NCBI RefSeq assembly: GCF_900102815.1
Contig: NZ_FNGF01000007.1
Span: forward strand, 62,001-126,000
Source of the DNA: Glycomyces sambucus
GTDB taxonomy: Bacteria; Actinomycetota; Actinomycetes; Mycobacteriales; Micromonosporaceae
Length of the DNA stretch: 64,000 bases
Direction of reading: 5' to 3'
Shown: in pieces, positions 28,719-37,939 of the stretch
How the letters are laid out: the number at the start of each line of letters is the position of its first letter
Numbering within the stretch: position 1 is the stretch's first letter
Program-made: the position numbers and the translations under genes
Notes under the pieces: generated by a model
Database searches by the model: none
What the model was told of the DNA's origin: nothing
What the model saw: only the letters and a program-made list of their open reading frames with translations

Positions 28719-29173
28719 CGTCGTCTCCTTCGCTTGGGCCCCACAGCGAGGGCCAGATTGATCGATTTCGATATTTGCACAGATCCCCCTTCTTGTAAAG
28801 ACCCTTCGTCTAACGGGTTTAGTAACATATTCCTTCACATTCACCGGGAACCCGATAAAGCTACTTCCCAGTCATCCCCCGTTCGGGCAATTCTGCGAAG
28901 TCAACTACCCGACACTCGTCGCCGGAATTGTAATCGCGACTTGTCCGAATCGATCGGATACGCGCGAGACGTGCGCAATCCCGTACTCGCCCAAACTGGA
29001 CATTTACCGGACCCCAAGTGACGCACCGTGATCCCGAGCCGTGTTCGGCGGGACACATGACCTGCTCAGTCCTCGCTAAGGTGGTCCGTACAACCCCGAA
29101 CAGCCGAACGCACGACGCTCCATTGAAGAAGAGTCGATGCGCTTATCCGTCGTGCCTTCAGGAGGCTTATCGA
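28719..29173. other. AT-richer intergenic region between divergent genes
   Basis: 455 bases, visibly less GC-rich than the rest of the window, with no credible gene. It holds the GH43 promoter and palindrome (28761-28799, minus) and presumably the promoter of the gtrA operon. The composition could reflect dense regulatory sequence. Confidence 0.55.
28761..28799 (-). promoter_or_regulatory. GH43 promoter with overlapping palindromic operator
   Basis: On the minus strand TTTACA (28794-28799), 17-base spacer, AAATAT (28771-28776). The -10 is overlapped by the palindrome ATCGA-TT-TCGAT (28761-28772), a plausible LacI- or GntR-type site for sugar-induced control. Confidence 0.5.
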
Positions 29174-29668
29174 ATGCGTCGGCTCCGGCCGCAAGCGATG
29201 CGGCTCGCCCGATTCTCAGGCGTCGGCCTGACCTGTTTCGCAATTCAAGCCGGGATACTCCTGGCCCTGGGGCGCGCCGGCGTGCCCGGCCCGATCGCCA
29301 ATGCGACCGGGTTCCTCGCCTCGGCCCAGGTCAACTTCCTCTTGTCCACCTACGTCACCTGGTCCGACCGGCGCCTGCCGCGGGCCGAGCCCTGGGCCAG
29401 GCGCTGGCTCTCCTTCCAGGCCACCGTCGCGGTCAGCCTGGCCTGCAACACGGGCGTGTACGCCCTCGCCTCCGGGTTCCTGCCGCCGGTCGCCGCCGCC
29501 GCGGCGGGGGTGTGCGCCGGGGCCCTCCTCACCTACCTCGCGAGCGACCACCTCGTCTTCCGCCGCCGGAGGGCGGCCCAGACCGACCACTTTGGAGCTT
29601 CACTTGACGATCATCGCCGACCAGCCGCAGCACTCCCCGGTCCGAACGGCGGCCCCGCCGCCGACTGA
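29174..29668 (+). CDS. GtrA-like membrane protein
   Basis: 164-residue protein with four hydrophobic helices (FSGVGLTCFAIQAGILLALG, IANATGFLASAQVNFLLSTY, ATVAVSLACNTGVYALASGF, AAAAGVCAGALLTYLASDHL). The Asn/Ser/Phe-rich second helix and final DHLVFRRRR are typical of the GtrA family, proposed to help move polyprenyl-linked sugars across the membrane. ATG 29174 has AGGAGG upstream. It is first in a four-gene overlapping operon with two glycosyltransferases, which supports a role in glycan export. Confidence 0.85.
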   Translation: MRRLRPQAMRLARFSGVGLTCFAIQAGILLALGRAGVPGPIANATGFLASAQVNFLLSTYVTWSDRRLPRAEPWARRWLSFQATVAVSLACNTGVYALASGFLPPVAAAAAGVCAGALLTYLASDHLVFRRRRAAQTDHFGASLDDHRRPAAALPGPNGGPAAD

Positions 29669-31940
29669 CGGCGTCGCCGTGGTCATGCCCGCCTACCGCG
29701 AGGAGGCGAACGTCGCCGCCACGGTCCAGGACTTCCTGTCGACGCTCGTGCGCGAGGGGATCCCCCACGCGGTCGTCGTCGTCGACGACGGCTCGGACGA
29801 CCGCACCGGCGCGATCATCGACCGCCTCGCCGCGGCCCACCCCGGACGGGTGATCGCGGTCCACCACGAGCGCAACCAGGGCTACGGCGCCGCCGTGCGC
29901 TCGGGCCTGGAGGCCGCGCTGCGGCGCACCGGGTTCCGCGAGATCCTGCTGACCGACGCCGACTGCCAGTTCCGCGCCGAGGACCTGGTGCGCCTGCGGG
30001 AGAAGAAGAAGGAGGAGCGCGCCGACGCCGTCATCGGCTACCGCAGGCGCCGCGCCGACCCGTGGCGCCGCCGTCTCAACGCCAAGGTGTGGACGATCCT
30101 GTGCAAGACGCTGCTGCGCGTCCCCGGCCGCGACGTCGACTGCGCGTACAAGCTCATCGACCGCTCGCTGCTCCAGGACCTGCGCCTGTCCGGCGAGGCC
30201 GCCGCGATCTCCCCCGAGCTGCTGTGCCGCATCTCGGGCGACGGCGCCCGCATCGTCGAGCACCCCGTCGAGCACTACCCCAGAGAGCACGGCGAGCAGA
30301 CCGGCGCGCGCCTCTCGGTGGTCGTCAAGTCGCTCGTCAGCCTCGCGGTCGTCTACGGCCACATGGTCCGCGACGCCCGCCGCCTCGGCTGGGTCCGGCG
30401 CCTCGCGGCTCCCAAGGACCCCGGCGCGGCCCTCGTGGCGCTCGCCGCCTGCGTCGCCGCCGTCGTCGCGTACCTGTACTTCGCCGACCACGGGTACCTG
30501 CTCGCGTACAAGGACGCGAACTCGCACCTGCTCATCGCCAGGCGCGTGGTGGAGAGTCCGACGGCCGGGCTCGCCCAGCTCGGCGGCGTCTGGCTGCCGC
30601 TGCCGCACCTGCTCGCCGCGCCGCTGTCGCTGTGGGAGGGCCTGTACCTCAACGGGTTCGCCGGGGCGTTCGTATCGATGGCCTCGTACGTGGTGGCCGT
30701 GCGGTTCCTGTTCGCCCACGCCCGCTCGCTCTCGGGCCACTGGGCCGGCGGCCTCACCGCCGCGGGTCTGTTCGCCCTCAACCCGAACGTGCTGTACCTC
30801 CAGGCCACGGCCATGACCGAGCTGCTGCTGTTCGCGTGCGCGGTCGTGGCGGTCCACTACCTCCACGAGTGGTGCACCGAGGGGCGCATCAGGGACCTGT
30901 CGCTCGCCTCCGGCGCGGTCCTCGCCGCGACCCTGACCCGCTACGAGGGCTGGATCCTGTGCGCCGTCGCCGCCGCGATCGTCGCGTTCACCGCACTGCG
31001 CCGGCACCGCAGGTACGCCCACACCGAGGGGTCCCTCGTCGTGTTCGGCTTCGTCGCCGGCGCGGGCGTCCTCGGCTGGATGGCCTGGAACCTCGCGATC
31101 TTCGGCGACCCCATGAACTGGCGGTCCGGCGAGTACGCCGACTCCTCCCTGTGGGTCGCCGAGGGCGAGGCCAACGTCGGGTCGCTGCCGACCGCGATGG
31201 AGACCTACGGGCTCGCCTCGCTCCACAACCTCGGCATCGCCACGGCCGCACTAGGACTGGCCGGACTCGTCCTGTACGCGGTCCAGCGCCGGCTGCGCTC
31301 GCGGGCGCTCGTGCCCTACGCGATGCTCGTGTTCGCGCCGTTCTTCGTGTGGGCCCTGTACAGCGGGGAGCGCCCCCTCCACGTCAAGGAGGTCATGGGC
31401 GCCCTCTACAACGTGCGGTTCGGGCTCATCATGCTCATCCCCGCCGCGGTCTTCGCCGGGTACCTCGTCGGGAGGCTCGTCCCCCGCCTCCCCGGCAGGC
31501 GCATCGCGGCCGGGGCCCTCGCAGGAGCCGCCGTCGTCGGCGCCACCCTCGCCGTCGACGGCGCGGTCACCCTCGACGAGGCCGTCGAGTACCGCGCCAG
31601 CGGATGGGAGGCCGACAACGCCGCCGTCTCGCAGTGGCTGCGCGAGCACCACGACGGCGGGACCACCCTCATGATGTCCTTCGAGAACGAGTCGGTGACC
31701 TTCGAGTCCCAGGTGCCCACCGGGTCGCTGGTGTACGAGGGCTCCTACCGGATCTGGGAGGAGGCGCTCGCGGACCCGCACGCCGCGGGGGTCGAGTGGA
31801 TCTACATGCGGGCCACGCCCGGGGCCGAGGACGACGTCTGGGAGGCCCTGTGGGGCACCGAGGTCCTCGACGAGCACTACGACCTGGTCTACGACGAGGG
31901 CGACCGGCTCGTCTTCCGTGCCGAAGGCGGTGCCGCGTGA
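29604..31940 (+). CDS. Two-domain glycosyltransferase: GT2 head fused to GT-C-like membrane domain
   Basis: Membrane enzyme of 778 residues. The N-terminal GT2 domain resembles dolichol/polyprenyl-phosphate mannose synthases: VVMPAYREE, VVVDDGSDD near residue 62 and LTDADCQF near 117. From about residue 260 there are roughly a dozen hydrophobic helices. The loop YKDANSHLLIARRVVES near 300 and LGGVWLPLPHLLAAPL match a GT-C family of membrane mannosyltransferase-like proteins. It may therefore both make and use a lipid-linked sugar. The TTG at 29604 follows GGAG and overlaps gtrA by 65 bases. The N-terminal start is less certain than the domains. Confidence 0.8.
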   Translation: MTIIADQPQHSPVRTAAPPPTDGVAVVMPAYREEANVAATVQDFLSTLVREGIPHAVVVVDDGSDDRTGAIIDRLAAAHPGRVIAVHHERNQGYGAAVRSGLEAALRRTGFREILLTDADCQFRAEDLVRLREKKKEERADAVIGYRRRRADPWRRRLNAKVWTILCKTLLRVPGRDVDCAYKLIDRSLLQDLRLSGEAAAISPELLCRISGDGARIVEHPVEHYPREHGEQTGARLSVVVKSLVSLAVVYGHMVRDARRLGWVRRLAAPKDPGAALVALAACVAAVVAYLYFADHGYLLAYKDANSHLLIARRVVESPTAGLAQLGGVWLPLPHLLAAPLSLWEGLYLNGFAGAFVSMASYVVAVRFLFAHARSLSGHWAGGLTAAGLFALNPNVLYLQATAMTELLLFACAVVAVHYLHEWCTEGRIRDLSLASGAVLAATLTRYEGWILCAVAAAIVAFTALRRHRRYAHTEGSLVVFGFVAGAGVLGWMAWNLAIFGDPMNWRSGEYADSSLWVAEGEANVGSLPTAMETYGLASLHNLGIATAALGLAGLVLYAVQRRLRSRALVPYAMLVFAPFFVWALYSGERPLHVKEVMGALYNVRFGLIMLIPAAVFAGYLVGRLVPRLPGRRIAAGALAGAAVVGATLAVDGAVTLDEAVEYRASGWEADNAAVSQWLREHHDGGTTLMMSFENESVTFESQVPTGSLVYEGSYRIWEEALADPHAAGVEWIYMRATPGAEDDVWEALWGTEVLDEHYDLVYDEGDRLVFRAEGGAA

Positions 31941-33382
31941 ACCCCGACGCCCCGCCCGCGGGCCTGAGCGCCCAGCGGCTCCTCTCCCCCGGCCAGAGCG
32001 CGCTCGCGCTCTCGGTCGTCGGCTTCGTCGCCGGCGCGATCGCCGTCGACCTGCTCACCGGGTTCGGACCGAGCCCCCTGCAATGGGCGCAGGGCGGCAT
32101 GTTCGCCCTCATCGTCCTCTACCTGGCCGTCATCGGCTTCAAACTCGCGATGGTCCTGGGCTCGGGCCGGTCCACCGCGATGCGCTTCGAACCCGGTGCG
32201 CTGGAGACGTTCCCGGACTCCGAGCTGCCCCGGTACACGGTCCTGGTGCCGCTGTACCGCGAGGCCGCGGTCGTCCCCGGGCTCGTCCGGCGGCTCTCGG
32301 CCCTCGACTACCCGCAGGAGAAGCTGGAGATCCTCCTGCTCGTGGAGGCCGACGACGGCGAGACCCGGACCGCGCTCGCCGCGCAGGGCCTCGGCCCGGC
32401 GTTCCGCACGGTGGTCGTGCCCGACACGCAGCCGAAGACGAAGCCCAAGGCGTGCAACGTCGGACTCGCCCGCGCCACCGGCGAGCTGTGCGTCATCTTC
32501 GACGCCGAGGACCGGCCCGACCCCGACCAGCTCCGCAAGGCCGCGCTGGCGTTCCGGGTGCTCCCGGACCGGGTGGTGTGCGTCCAGGCCGAGCTCCAGT
32601 ACTGGAACCCGTGGACGAACTGGCTCACCCGGTGCTTCTCGGCCGAGTACGCCACGAACTTCAGCCTGACGCTGCACGGCATGGACCGGCACCGGCTCGC
32701 GATCCCCCTGGGCGGCACGTCGAACCACTTCCGGATCGACGCGCTGCGCGACCTCGGCGGGTGGGACCCGTTCAACGTCACCGAGGACGCCGACCTCGGC
32801 ATCCGCATCGCCCGGCGTGGCTGGGACGTGCGCATGATCGTCTCGGTCACCGAGGAGGAGGCCAACTCGGCGCTGGGCAACTGGATCCGCCAGCGCAGCC
32901 GGTGGATCAAGGGCTACCTCCAGACGTGGCTGGTGCACTCGCGGCAGCCGCTGAAACTGTGGCGGGAGCTGGGGACGAAGAAGACCCTGGCGATCCACCT
33001 GACGCTCGGCTTCTCGACGGTGACGACCCTCATCAACCCGCTCATGTGGGCGCTCACGCTGTCGTACTTCGTGTTCGGGCCGCAGTGGATGGAGCCGCTG
33101 TTCCCGCCGGTCGTGCTCTACGGGGGCATGTTCGCGATGATCGCCGGCAACGCGCTCATGTGCTACGCGCTCATGCTCGGCTGCCTCAAGCGCGGCCTGT
33201 ACGCGGCGGTGCGCGCGATGCTCACGGTGCCCTTGTACTGGGGGCTCATGAGCGTGGCGGCGTACAAGGCGTTCGGGCAGCTCCTGCGGCCCAGCAAGCG
33301 CCACTACTGGGAGCTGACGGTCCACGGGCTGGACACGTCGGACGAGATCGACGTCGACGAGGAGGTCGTGCGTGCGCGGTGA
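31937..33382 (+). CDS. Processive GT2 glycosyltransferase (cellulose synthase-like)
   Basis: 481-residue membrane glycosyltransferase. Two N-terminal helices precede a cytoplasmic catalytic domain with PLYREAAVVPGLV, VEADD near residue 141, FDAEDRPDP near 190, TEDADLGIR near 284 and QRSRWIKGY near 320, that is the D,D,D,QxxRW set of processive synthases. Three to four C-terminal helices follow. This implies a repeating polysaccharide extruded as it is made. The GTG start overlaps the previous stop (GTGA), so translation is coupled. Sugar specificity unknown. Confidence 0.87.
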   Translation: MNPDAPPAGLSAQRLLSPGQSALALSVVGFVAGAIAVDLLTGFGPSPLQWAQGGMFALIVLYLAVIGFKLAMVLGSGRSTAMRFEPGALETFPDSELPRYTVLVPLYREAAVVPGLVRRLSALDYPQEKLEILLLVEADDGETRTALAAQGLGPAFRTVVVPDTQPKTKPKACNVGLARATGELCVIFDAEDRPDPDQLRKAALAFRVLPDRVVCVQAELQYWNPWTNWLTRCFSAEYATNFSLTLHGMDRHRLAIPLGGTSNHFRIDALRDLGGWDPFNVTEDADLGIRIARRGWDVRMIVSVTEEEANSALGNWIRQRSRWIKGYLQTWLVHSRQPLKLWRELGTKKTLAIHLTLGFSTVTTLINPLMWALTLSYFVFGPQWMEPLFPPVVLYGGMFAMIAGNALMCYALMLGCLKRGLYAAVRAMLTVPLYWGLMSVAAYKAFGQLLRPSKRHYWELTVHGLDTSDEIDVDEEVVRAR

Positions 33383-36300
33383 ACGATGGGGCCGCCTGGC
33401 GGCCGGGATGGTCGTGGGGGCGGCGCTGCTGACGGCGCCGGGCGCAGCGGCGGAGGCCGCGCCCCCGGCGGAGTTCGAGCGGCTGCTGGTGGTCGGCGGC
33501 CTGGAGGAGCCGACGGCGTTCCGGTTCACGCCGGACGGCGACGTCCTGATCGCGGAGAAGAACGGCGCGATCCAGCTCCTGCACGACGGGGAGCTGCACG
33601 ACCACCCGCTCATCGAGCTGGCCACGGCCGGATCGGACGAGCGGGGGCTGCTGGGGATGGCGCTCGACCCGGACTTCGCGGCGAACGGGTACGTGTACGT
33701 GTACGTGGGATACACGGCCGCGGACAACCTGGACCGGTTGAGCCGCTTCACGATGACCGGGCACGAGATCGACCCGGACTCGGAACTGGTGCTGGTGCAG
33801 TCGCAGCAGGACGCGAACGTGTTCCACCACTCCGGGACCGTCGGGTTCGGCCCGGACGGGAAGCTGTACTGGACGCTCGGGATGAACACGAACAACCAGA
33901 ACCCGCCGAACCTGGGGAACGTGCACGGCAAGATGCACCGCATCAACGCGGACGGCACGGTCCCGGCGGACAACCCGTTCGTGGACACGCCGGGGGCGGA
34001 GCCCTCGGTGTGGGCGTACGGGCTGCGGAACTCGTTCCGGTGGGACTTCGTCCCCAGTGGACCCCATGCCGGGGACATCCTCGCCGGGGACGTGGGCGGC
34101 TCGGAGTTCGAGGAGCTCAACCTCATCGAGCGCGGCGCGAACTACGGGTGGCCGCACGTGGAGGGGGTGTGCGAGGACTGCCCGTACGCGCAGCCGGTGT
34201 ACACGTACCCGCACACGGCGCCGCCCGCGAGCGCGGGCTCGATCTCCGCGGTGGAGGTGTACGAGGGCGGGTTGCTCGGGGAGGCGTACGAGGACGCGGT
34301 GTTCATCGCGGACTACACGCTCGGTTTCGTGAAGTACCTGGAGATGGACGAGGCGTTCGAGTCGGTGGTGTCGGTGCACGACTTCGACACCGAGGCGGGC
34401 ACGCCCGTGGACCTCCAGACCGGCCCGGACGGGGCGCTGTACCAGTTGAACATCTACCCCGGTGAGCTGTACCGGATCGCGCCCTCCGGCGGGAACCGGA
34501 CGCCGGTCGCCGAGGCGAGCGCGACGCCGGACAACGGTTATGCGCCTCTGGAAGTGGCGTTCTCCTCCGGCGGTTCCTCGGACCCGGACGGGGACGCGTT
34601 GAGCTACGCGTGGGACTTCGGCGACGGGGACGGCTCGACCGAGGCGGACCCGGTGCACACGTACACCGAGGACGGCGTGTACCAGGCGGTGCTCACGGTC
34701 TCCGACGGCGACAAGTCGGCGCAGGCGCAGGTCGAGGTGCAGGTGGGGAACACCAGGCCCGAGGCGGTGATCCTGGCGCCGGAGGAGGGCCTGACGTACG
34801 ACGGCGGCGACGTGGTCGCGTTCTCGGGCGAGGCGGCCGACCCCGAGGACGGGGCGCTGGCCGCGGCGGCGCTGTCGTGGACGGTGCAGTTCCACCACGC
34901 CGACCACGTGCACCCGTTCTACGGCCCGGCCGAGGGCGCGTCGGGCGAGATCACGATCCCGCGGGCGCCGCACGGCGGCGACAACACGTTCTACCGGATC
35001 GCGCTGACGGCCACGGACTCCGGCGGACTGACGGACACGACCTATGTGGACGTGCACCCGAACACGGTGGAGGTGTCGATCGCGACCGATCCGGCGGGCC
35101 TGGAGTTCACGCTCGACGGCCGGCCGCTGGAGTCGACGACCAAGCGGATGGTGGTGGGCACCGAGTACGTGCTTGGCGCGGAGTCGCCGCAGTACGCCGA
35201 CGGGTCGCGGTTCGCGTTCGCGGGCTGGTCGACCGGGGCGGAGCGGCAGCACGTGTTCACCGTCCCCGGCGAGGACGCGTCGGTGACGGCCGAGTTCACG
35301 GAGCTGCCGTACCCGCCGGAGCCGTGGGAGGCCGCGGACATCGGGGAGCGGACCCAGTTGGGTCTCAGCAGCTTCGACCCGGAGGGCCCCGGCGGCGGCG
35401 CGTTCGCGGTGACCGGCGCGGGCTGGGACGTCTGGGACGCGACCGACGAGTTCCACTTCGTGCACCGGCCGCTGATCGGGGACGGGTCGATCACGGCGCG
35501 GCTGACCGCGCAGGAGGCGACGAACCCGTGGGCGAAGGCCGGGGTCATGGTGAAGGAGTCCGCGGAGGAGGGCGCGACGTACGCCGCCATCGCGGTGACC
35601 CCTGAGCACGGGGCGCACTTCCAGGCGGACTTCGGCACCGACGGGGGCGGCTTCGCGTACACCGAGGGCGCGGCGTGGCTGCGGCTGACGCGGACCGGGG
35701 ACCTGTTCACGGCCGAACTGTCGGCCGACGGCGAGACCTGGGAGGCCATCGGCTCGGCCGAGGTCCCGATGTCGGCGAGCGCGCGGGTGGGGCTGTTCGC
35801 CACCGCGCACGACAACACGCAGTTCTCCACGGCGGTCTTCGACTCGGTCGCGGTCGCCGCGGCGGACCCGGAGCTGACGTGCGAGGACGTGGGCGATCCG
35901 GCGGTCGCCGGCTCGGCGTCGTTCGAGGGCGGCACGGCGGCGCTCACCGGCGGCGGCGACGACATCTGGGGCGACGCGGACCAGTTCCACTTCTGCCACA
36001 GGGCCCTTGAGGGCGACGGCGAGATCATCGCGCGGGTCGTGTCGCTGGAGGACACGAACGACTGGGCCAAGGCCGGGGTCATGGTCAAGGCCGCGCCCGA
36101 GGAGGGCGCGGACTACGTCGCGGCCATGGCGACCTCGGCCGAGGGCGTGCACTTCCAGACCGGGTTCGACACTGATGCGGACGGACCGGACACGGCTGCG
36201 CCCGTGTGGCTCCGGCTGGTCAGGGAGGGGTCCCAGGTGACCGGGTACCACTCCCCCGACGGGCTCGCGTGGGAGCCGTTCGCCAGCGCGGTCCTGGAGG

Positions 36301-36953
36301 GCCCGGCCGTGGTCGGCCTGTTCGTGACCTCCCACGACGGGAGCGAGGCGAACACCGCGGTGTTCGACTCGGTCGCGATCGCCGACACCGCGCCGGCGGT
36401 CCCGGCGCCGTGGACGTGCGGGGACGTCGGCGCGCCGCGGATCCCGGGCGACGCGGCGTTCTTCGGCGACCCGGCCGCGGGCGGGACGGTGTCGATGACG
36501 GGCGCCGGGGACGACGTCTGGGGCGACGCGGACCAGTTCCACTTCTGCCACCAGCCGTTGGAGGGCGAGGGGCAGATCACCGCGCGGGTGGTCTCGCAGG
36601 AGGACACCGACGACTGGGCGAAGGCCGGGGTGATGGTCAAGGCCGCGCCCGAGGCGGGCGCGGAGTACGCGCTGCTGGCGGTGACGCCCGCGAACGGCGT
36701 CCACCTCCAGTCCGGGTTCGACACGGACGTGGCCGGGGCCGAGGAGGGCGCGCCGATGTGGCTGCGCCTCAGCCGGACCGGCGACACGGTGACGGCGTCG
36801 TGGTCGGCCGACGGGGAGGTCTGGTCGGCGTTCGGCACGGTGGAGCTGGCGGGCGGGGCGGTGATCGGGCTGTTCGCGACCTCGCACGACGGCTCCGATC
36901 CGAGCGCCGTCGTGTTCGACTCCATCTCCTACGACACCGTCACGGCCAGATAG
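33372..36953 (+). CDS. Secreted PQQ-type sugar dehydrogenase with PKD and three DUF1349-like repeats
   Basis: 1193-residue secreted multidomain protein. Signal peptide near residues 8-30 (LAAGMVVGAALLTAPGAAAE). Residues 40-375 form a soluble glucose dehydrogenase-like six-bladed propeller (GLEEPTAFRFTPDGDVLIAE, HHSGTVGFGPDGKLYWTLG, NSFRWDF). A PKD domain follows (YAWDFGDGDGS) near 410, then an Ig-like and a small beta domain, and finally three tandem repeats of about 170 residues from 655 to the end (each with WAKAGVMVK and VGLFATSHD or close variants; lectin-like jelly-roll). The GTG start overlaps the glycosyltransferase gene by 11 bases. Activity and PQQ use unproven. Confidence 0.85.
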   Translation: MRGERWGRLAAGMVVGAALLTAPGAAAEAAPPAEFERLLVVGGLEEPTAFRFTPDGDVLIAEKNGAIQLLHDGELHDHPLIELATAGSDERGLLGMALDPDFAANGYVYVYVGYTAADNLDRLSRFTMTGHEIDPDSELVLVQSQQDANVFHHSGTVGFGPDGKLYWTLGMNTNNQNPPNLGNVHGKMHRINADGTVPADNPFVDTPGAEPSVWAYGLRNSFRWDFVPSGPHAGDILAGDVGGSEFEELNLIERGANYGWPHVEGVCEDCPYAQPVYTYPHTAPPASAGSISAVEVYEGGLLGEAYEDAVFIADYTLGFVKYLEMDEAFESVVSVHDFDTEAGTPVDLQTGPDGALYQLNIYPGELYRIAPSGGNRTPVAEASATPDNGYAPLEVAFSSGGSSDPDGDALSYAWDFGDGDGSTEADPVHTYTEDGVYQAVLTVSDGDKSAQAQVEVQVGNTRPEAVILAPEEGLTYDGGDVVAFSGEAADPEDGALAAAALSWTVQFHHADHVHPFYGPAEGASGEITIPRAPHGGDNTFYRIALTATDSGGLTDTTYVDVHPNTVEVSIATDPAGLEFTLDGRPLESTTKRMVVGTEYVLGAESPQYADGSRFAFAGWSTGAERQHVFTVPGEDASVTAEFTELPYPPEPWEAADIGERTQLGLSSFDPEGPGGGAFAVTGAGWDVWDATDEFHFVHRPLIGDGSITARLTAQEATNPWAKAGVMVKESAEEGATYAAIAVTPEHGAHFQADFGTDGGGFAYTEGAAWLRLTRTGDLFTAELSADGETWEAIGSAEVPMSASARVGLFATAHDNTQFSTAVFDSVAVAAADPELTCEDVGDPAVAGSASFEGGTAALTGGGDDIWGDADQFHFCHRALEGDGEIIARVVSLEDTNDWAKAGVMVKAAPEEGADYVAAMATSAEGVHFQTGFDTDADGPDTAAPVWLRLVREGSQVTGYHSPDGLAWEPFASAVLEGPAVVGLFVTSHDGSEANTAVFDSVAIADTAPAVPAPWTCGDVGAPRIPGDAAFFGDPAAGGTVSMTGAGDDVWGDADQFHFCHQPLEGEGQITARVVSQEDTDDWAKAGVMVKAAPEAGAEYALLAVTPANGVHLQSGFDTDVAGAEEGAPMWLRLSRTGDTVTASWSADGEVWSAFGTVELAGGAVIGLFATSHDGSDPSAVVFDSISYDTVTAR

Positions 36954-36958
36954 ACGGG

Positions 36959-37025
36959 CGCCGGGGTTCGCGGAAGCCCCGGCGTCTGCCGCCGCTCGGG
37001 ACGCGAAGGGGGCGTCCCGGGCGGC
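36959..37025. terminator. Tandem terminator hairpins between convergent operons
   Basis: CGCCGGGG pairs with CCCCGGCG (36959-36984). A second stem of 14 bp with one mismatch (36991-37025) follows. Both strands end operons here. Confidence 0.75.
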
Positions 37026-37049
37026 GGCCCTGCTGTGCGGGCCCGGCGG

Positions 37050-37931
37050 CTACTTGATGGCGCCGGCGGTCAGGCCCTCCTGGATCTGGCGCTGGAACAG
37101 CACGTACGCGACGAAGATCGGGATCATCGCGAGCACCGTGCCCGCGAACAGCGCGCCCGAGTCGCCCTCGTAGCCCTGGCGCATGGCGAGGTTCGCCAGG
37201 CCCTGGGAGATGACGGCGTCGTCGGGGTTGCGGCCCATGAGGACCAGCGGGAGCAGGAACTGGTTCCACTGGCCGATGATGTTGAAGATCGTGATCGCGA
37301 CGAGGCCCGGCTTCGCCATCGGCAGCATCACTTGGAAGAACAGGCGGTAGTGCCCGGCGCCGTCCACGACCGCGGCCTCGGCCACGCCCGTGGGCAGCGT
37401 GCGGAAGAACGCGGTCAGGAAGAACACCGTGAACGGCAGCGAGTACGCGATGTACACGATGACGAGCCCGGTGTAGGTGTTCAGCAGGCCCACGTTCCCG
37501 AGGGTCTTGAACAGCGGGAACAGCGCCAGGAACACCGGGAACATCATGCCGGCGGCGAAGCCGAAGTAGATGATCCGGTTGCCCCAGAACTGGTACCGCG
37601 CCAGCACGTACGCGGCCATGGCGCCCAGGAGCATCGTCCCGGAGACGCTGAAGACCATGACCTGCAGGGTGTTGAGGAAGAACGAGCCGATGTGGCCGTT
37701 CGTCCACGCGTTCGCGTAGTTCTGCCAGTGCAGCGACTCGGGCAGGCCCAGCGGGACCGAGGCGATCTCGCGGCTGGTCTTGAACGAGGACAGCACGATC
37801 CACGCCACCGGGATGATGATCATGAGCGACCACAGCCACAGGAAGCCCTGGGAGAAGAAGTTGAGGACGACGCCTTCGCGCGGGGCGCCGGAGGCGCGCG
37901 TCGTCGGTTTCGCGGGGGTCTCGGTTGCCAT
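37050..37931 (-). CDS. ngcG: Carbohydrate ABC transporter permease, NgcG-like
   Basis: Inner-membrane permease of the CUT1/MalG type, 293 residues, six predicted helices. The EAA loop reads EAAVVDGAGHYRLFFQVMLP. The order binding protein, permease F-like, permease G-like matches the NgcEFG importer for N-acetylglucosamine and chitobiose of Streptomyces. Eight bases after the upstream permease stop. No ATPase gene accompanies it; such systems usually share MsiK encoded elsewhere. Substrate assignment rests on the binding protein and cluster context. Confidence 0.85.
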   Translation of the reverse strand: MATETPAKPTTRASGAPREGVVLNFFSQGFLWLWSLMIIIPVAWIVLSSFKTSREIASVPLGLPESLHWQNYANAWTNGHIGSFFLNTLQVMVFSVSGTMLLGAMAAYVLARYQFWGNRIIYFGFAAGMMFPVFLALFPLFKTLGNVGLLNTYTGLVIVYIAYSLPFTVFFLTAFFRTLPTGVAEAAVVDGAGHYRLFFQVMLPMAKPGLVAITIFNIIGQWNQFLLPLVLMGRNPDDAVISQGLANLAMRQGYEGDSGALFAGTVLAMIPIFVAYVLFQRQIQEGLTAGAIK

Positions 37932-37939
37932 GTCGATCC

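Noticed and set aside
28861-29058. 65-codon minus-strand frame in the AT-richer gap
   Set aside because: No ribosome site and no recognisable family; more likely regulatory sequence.
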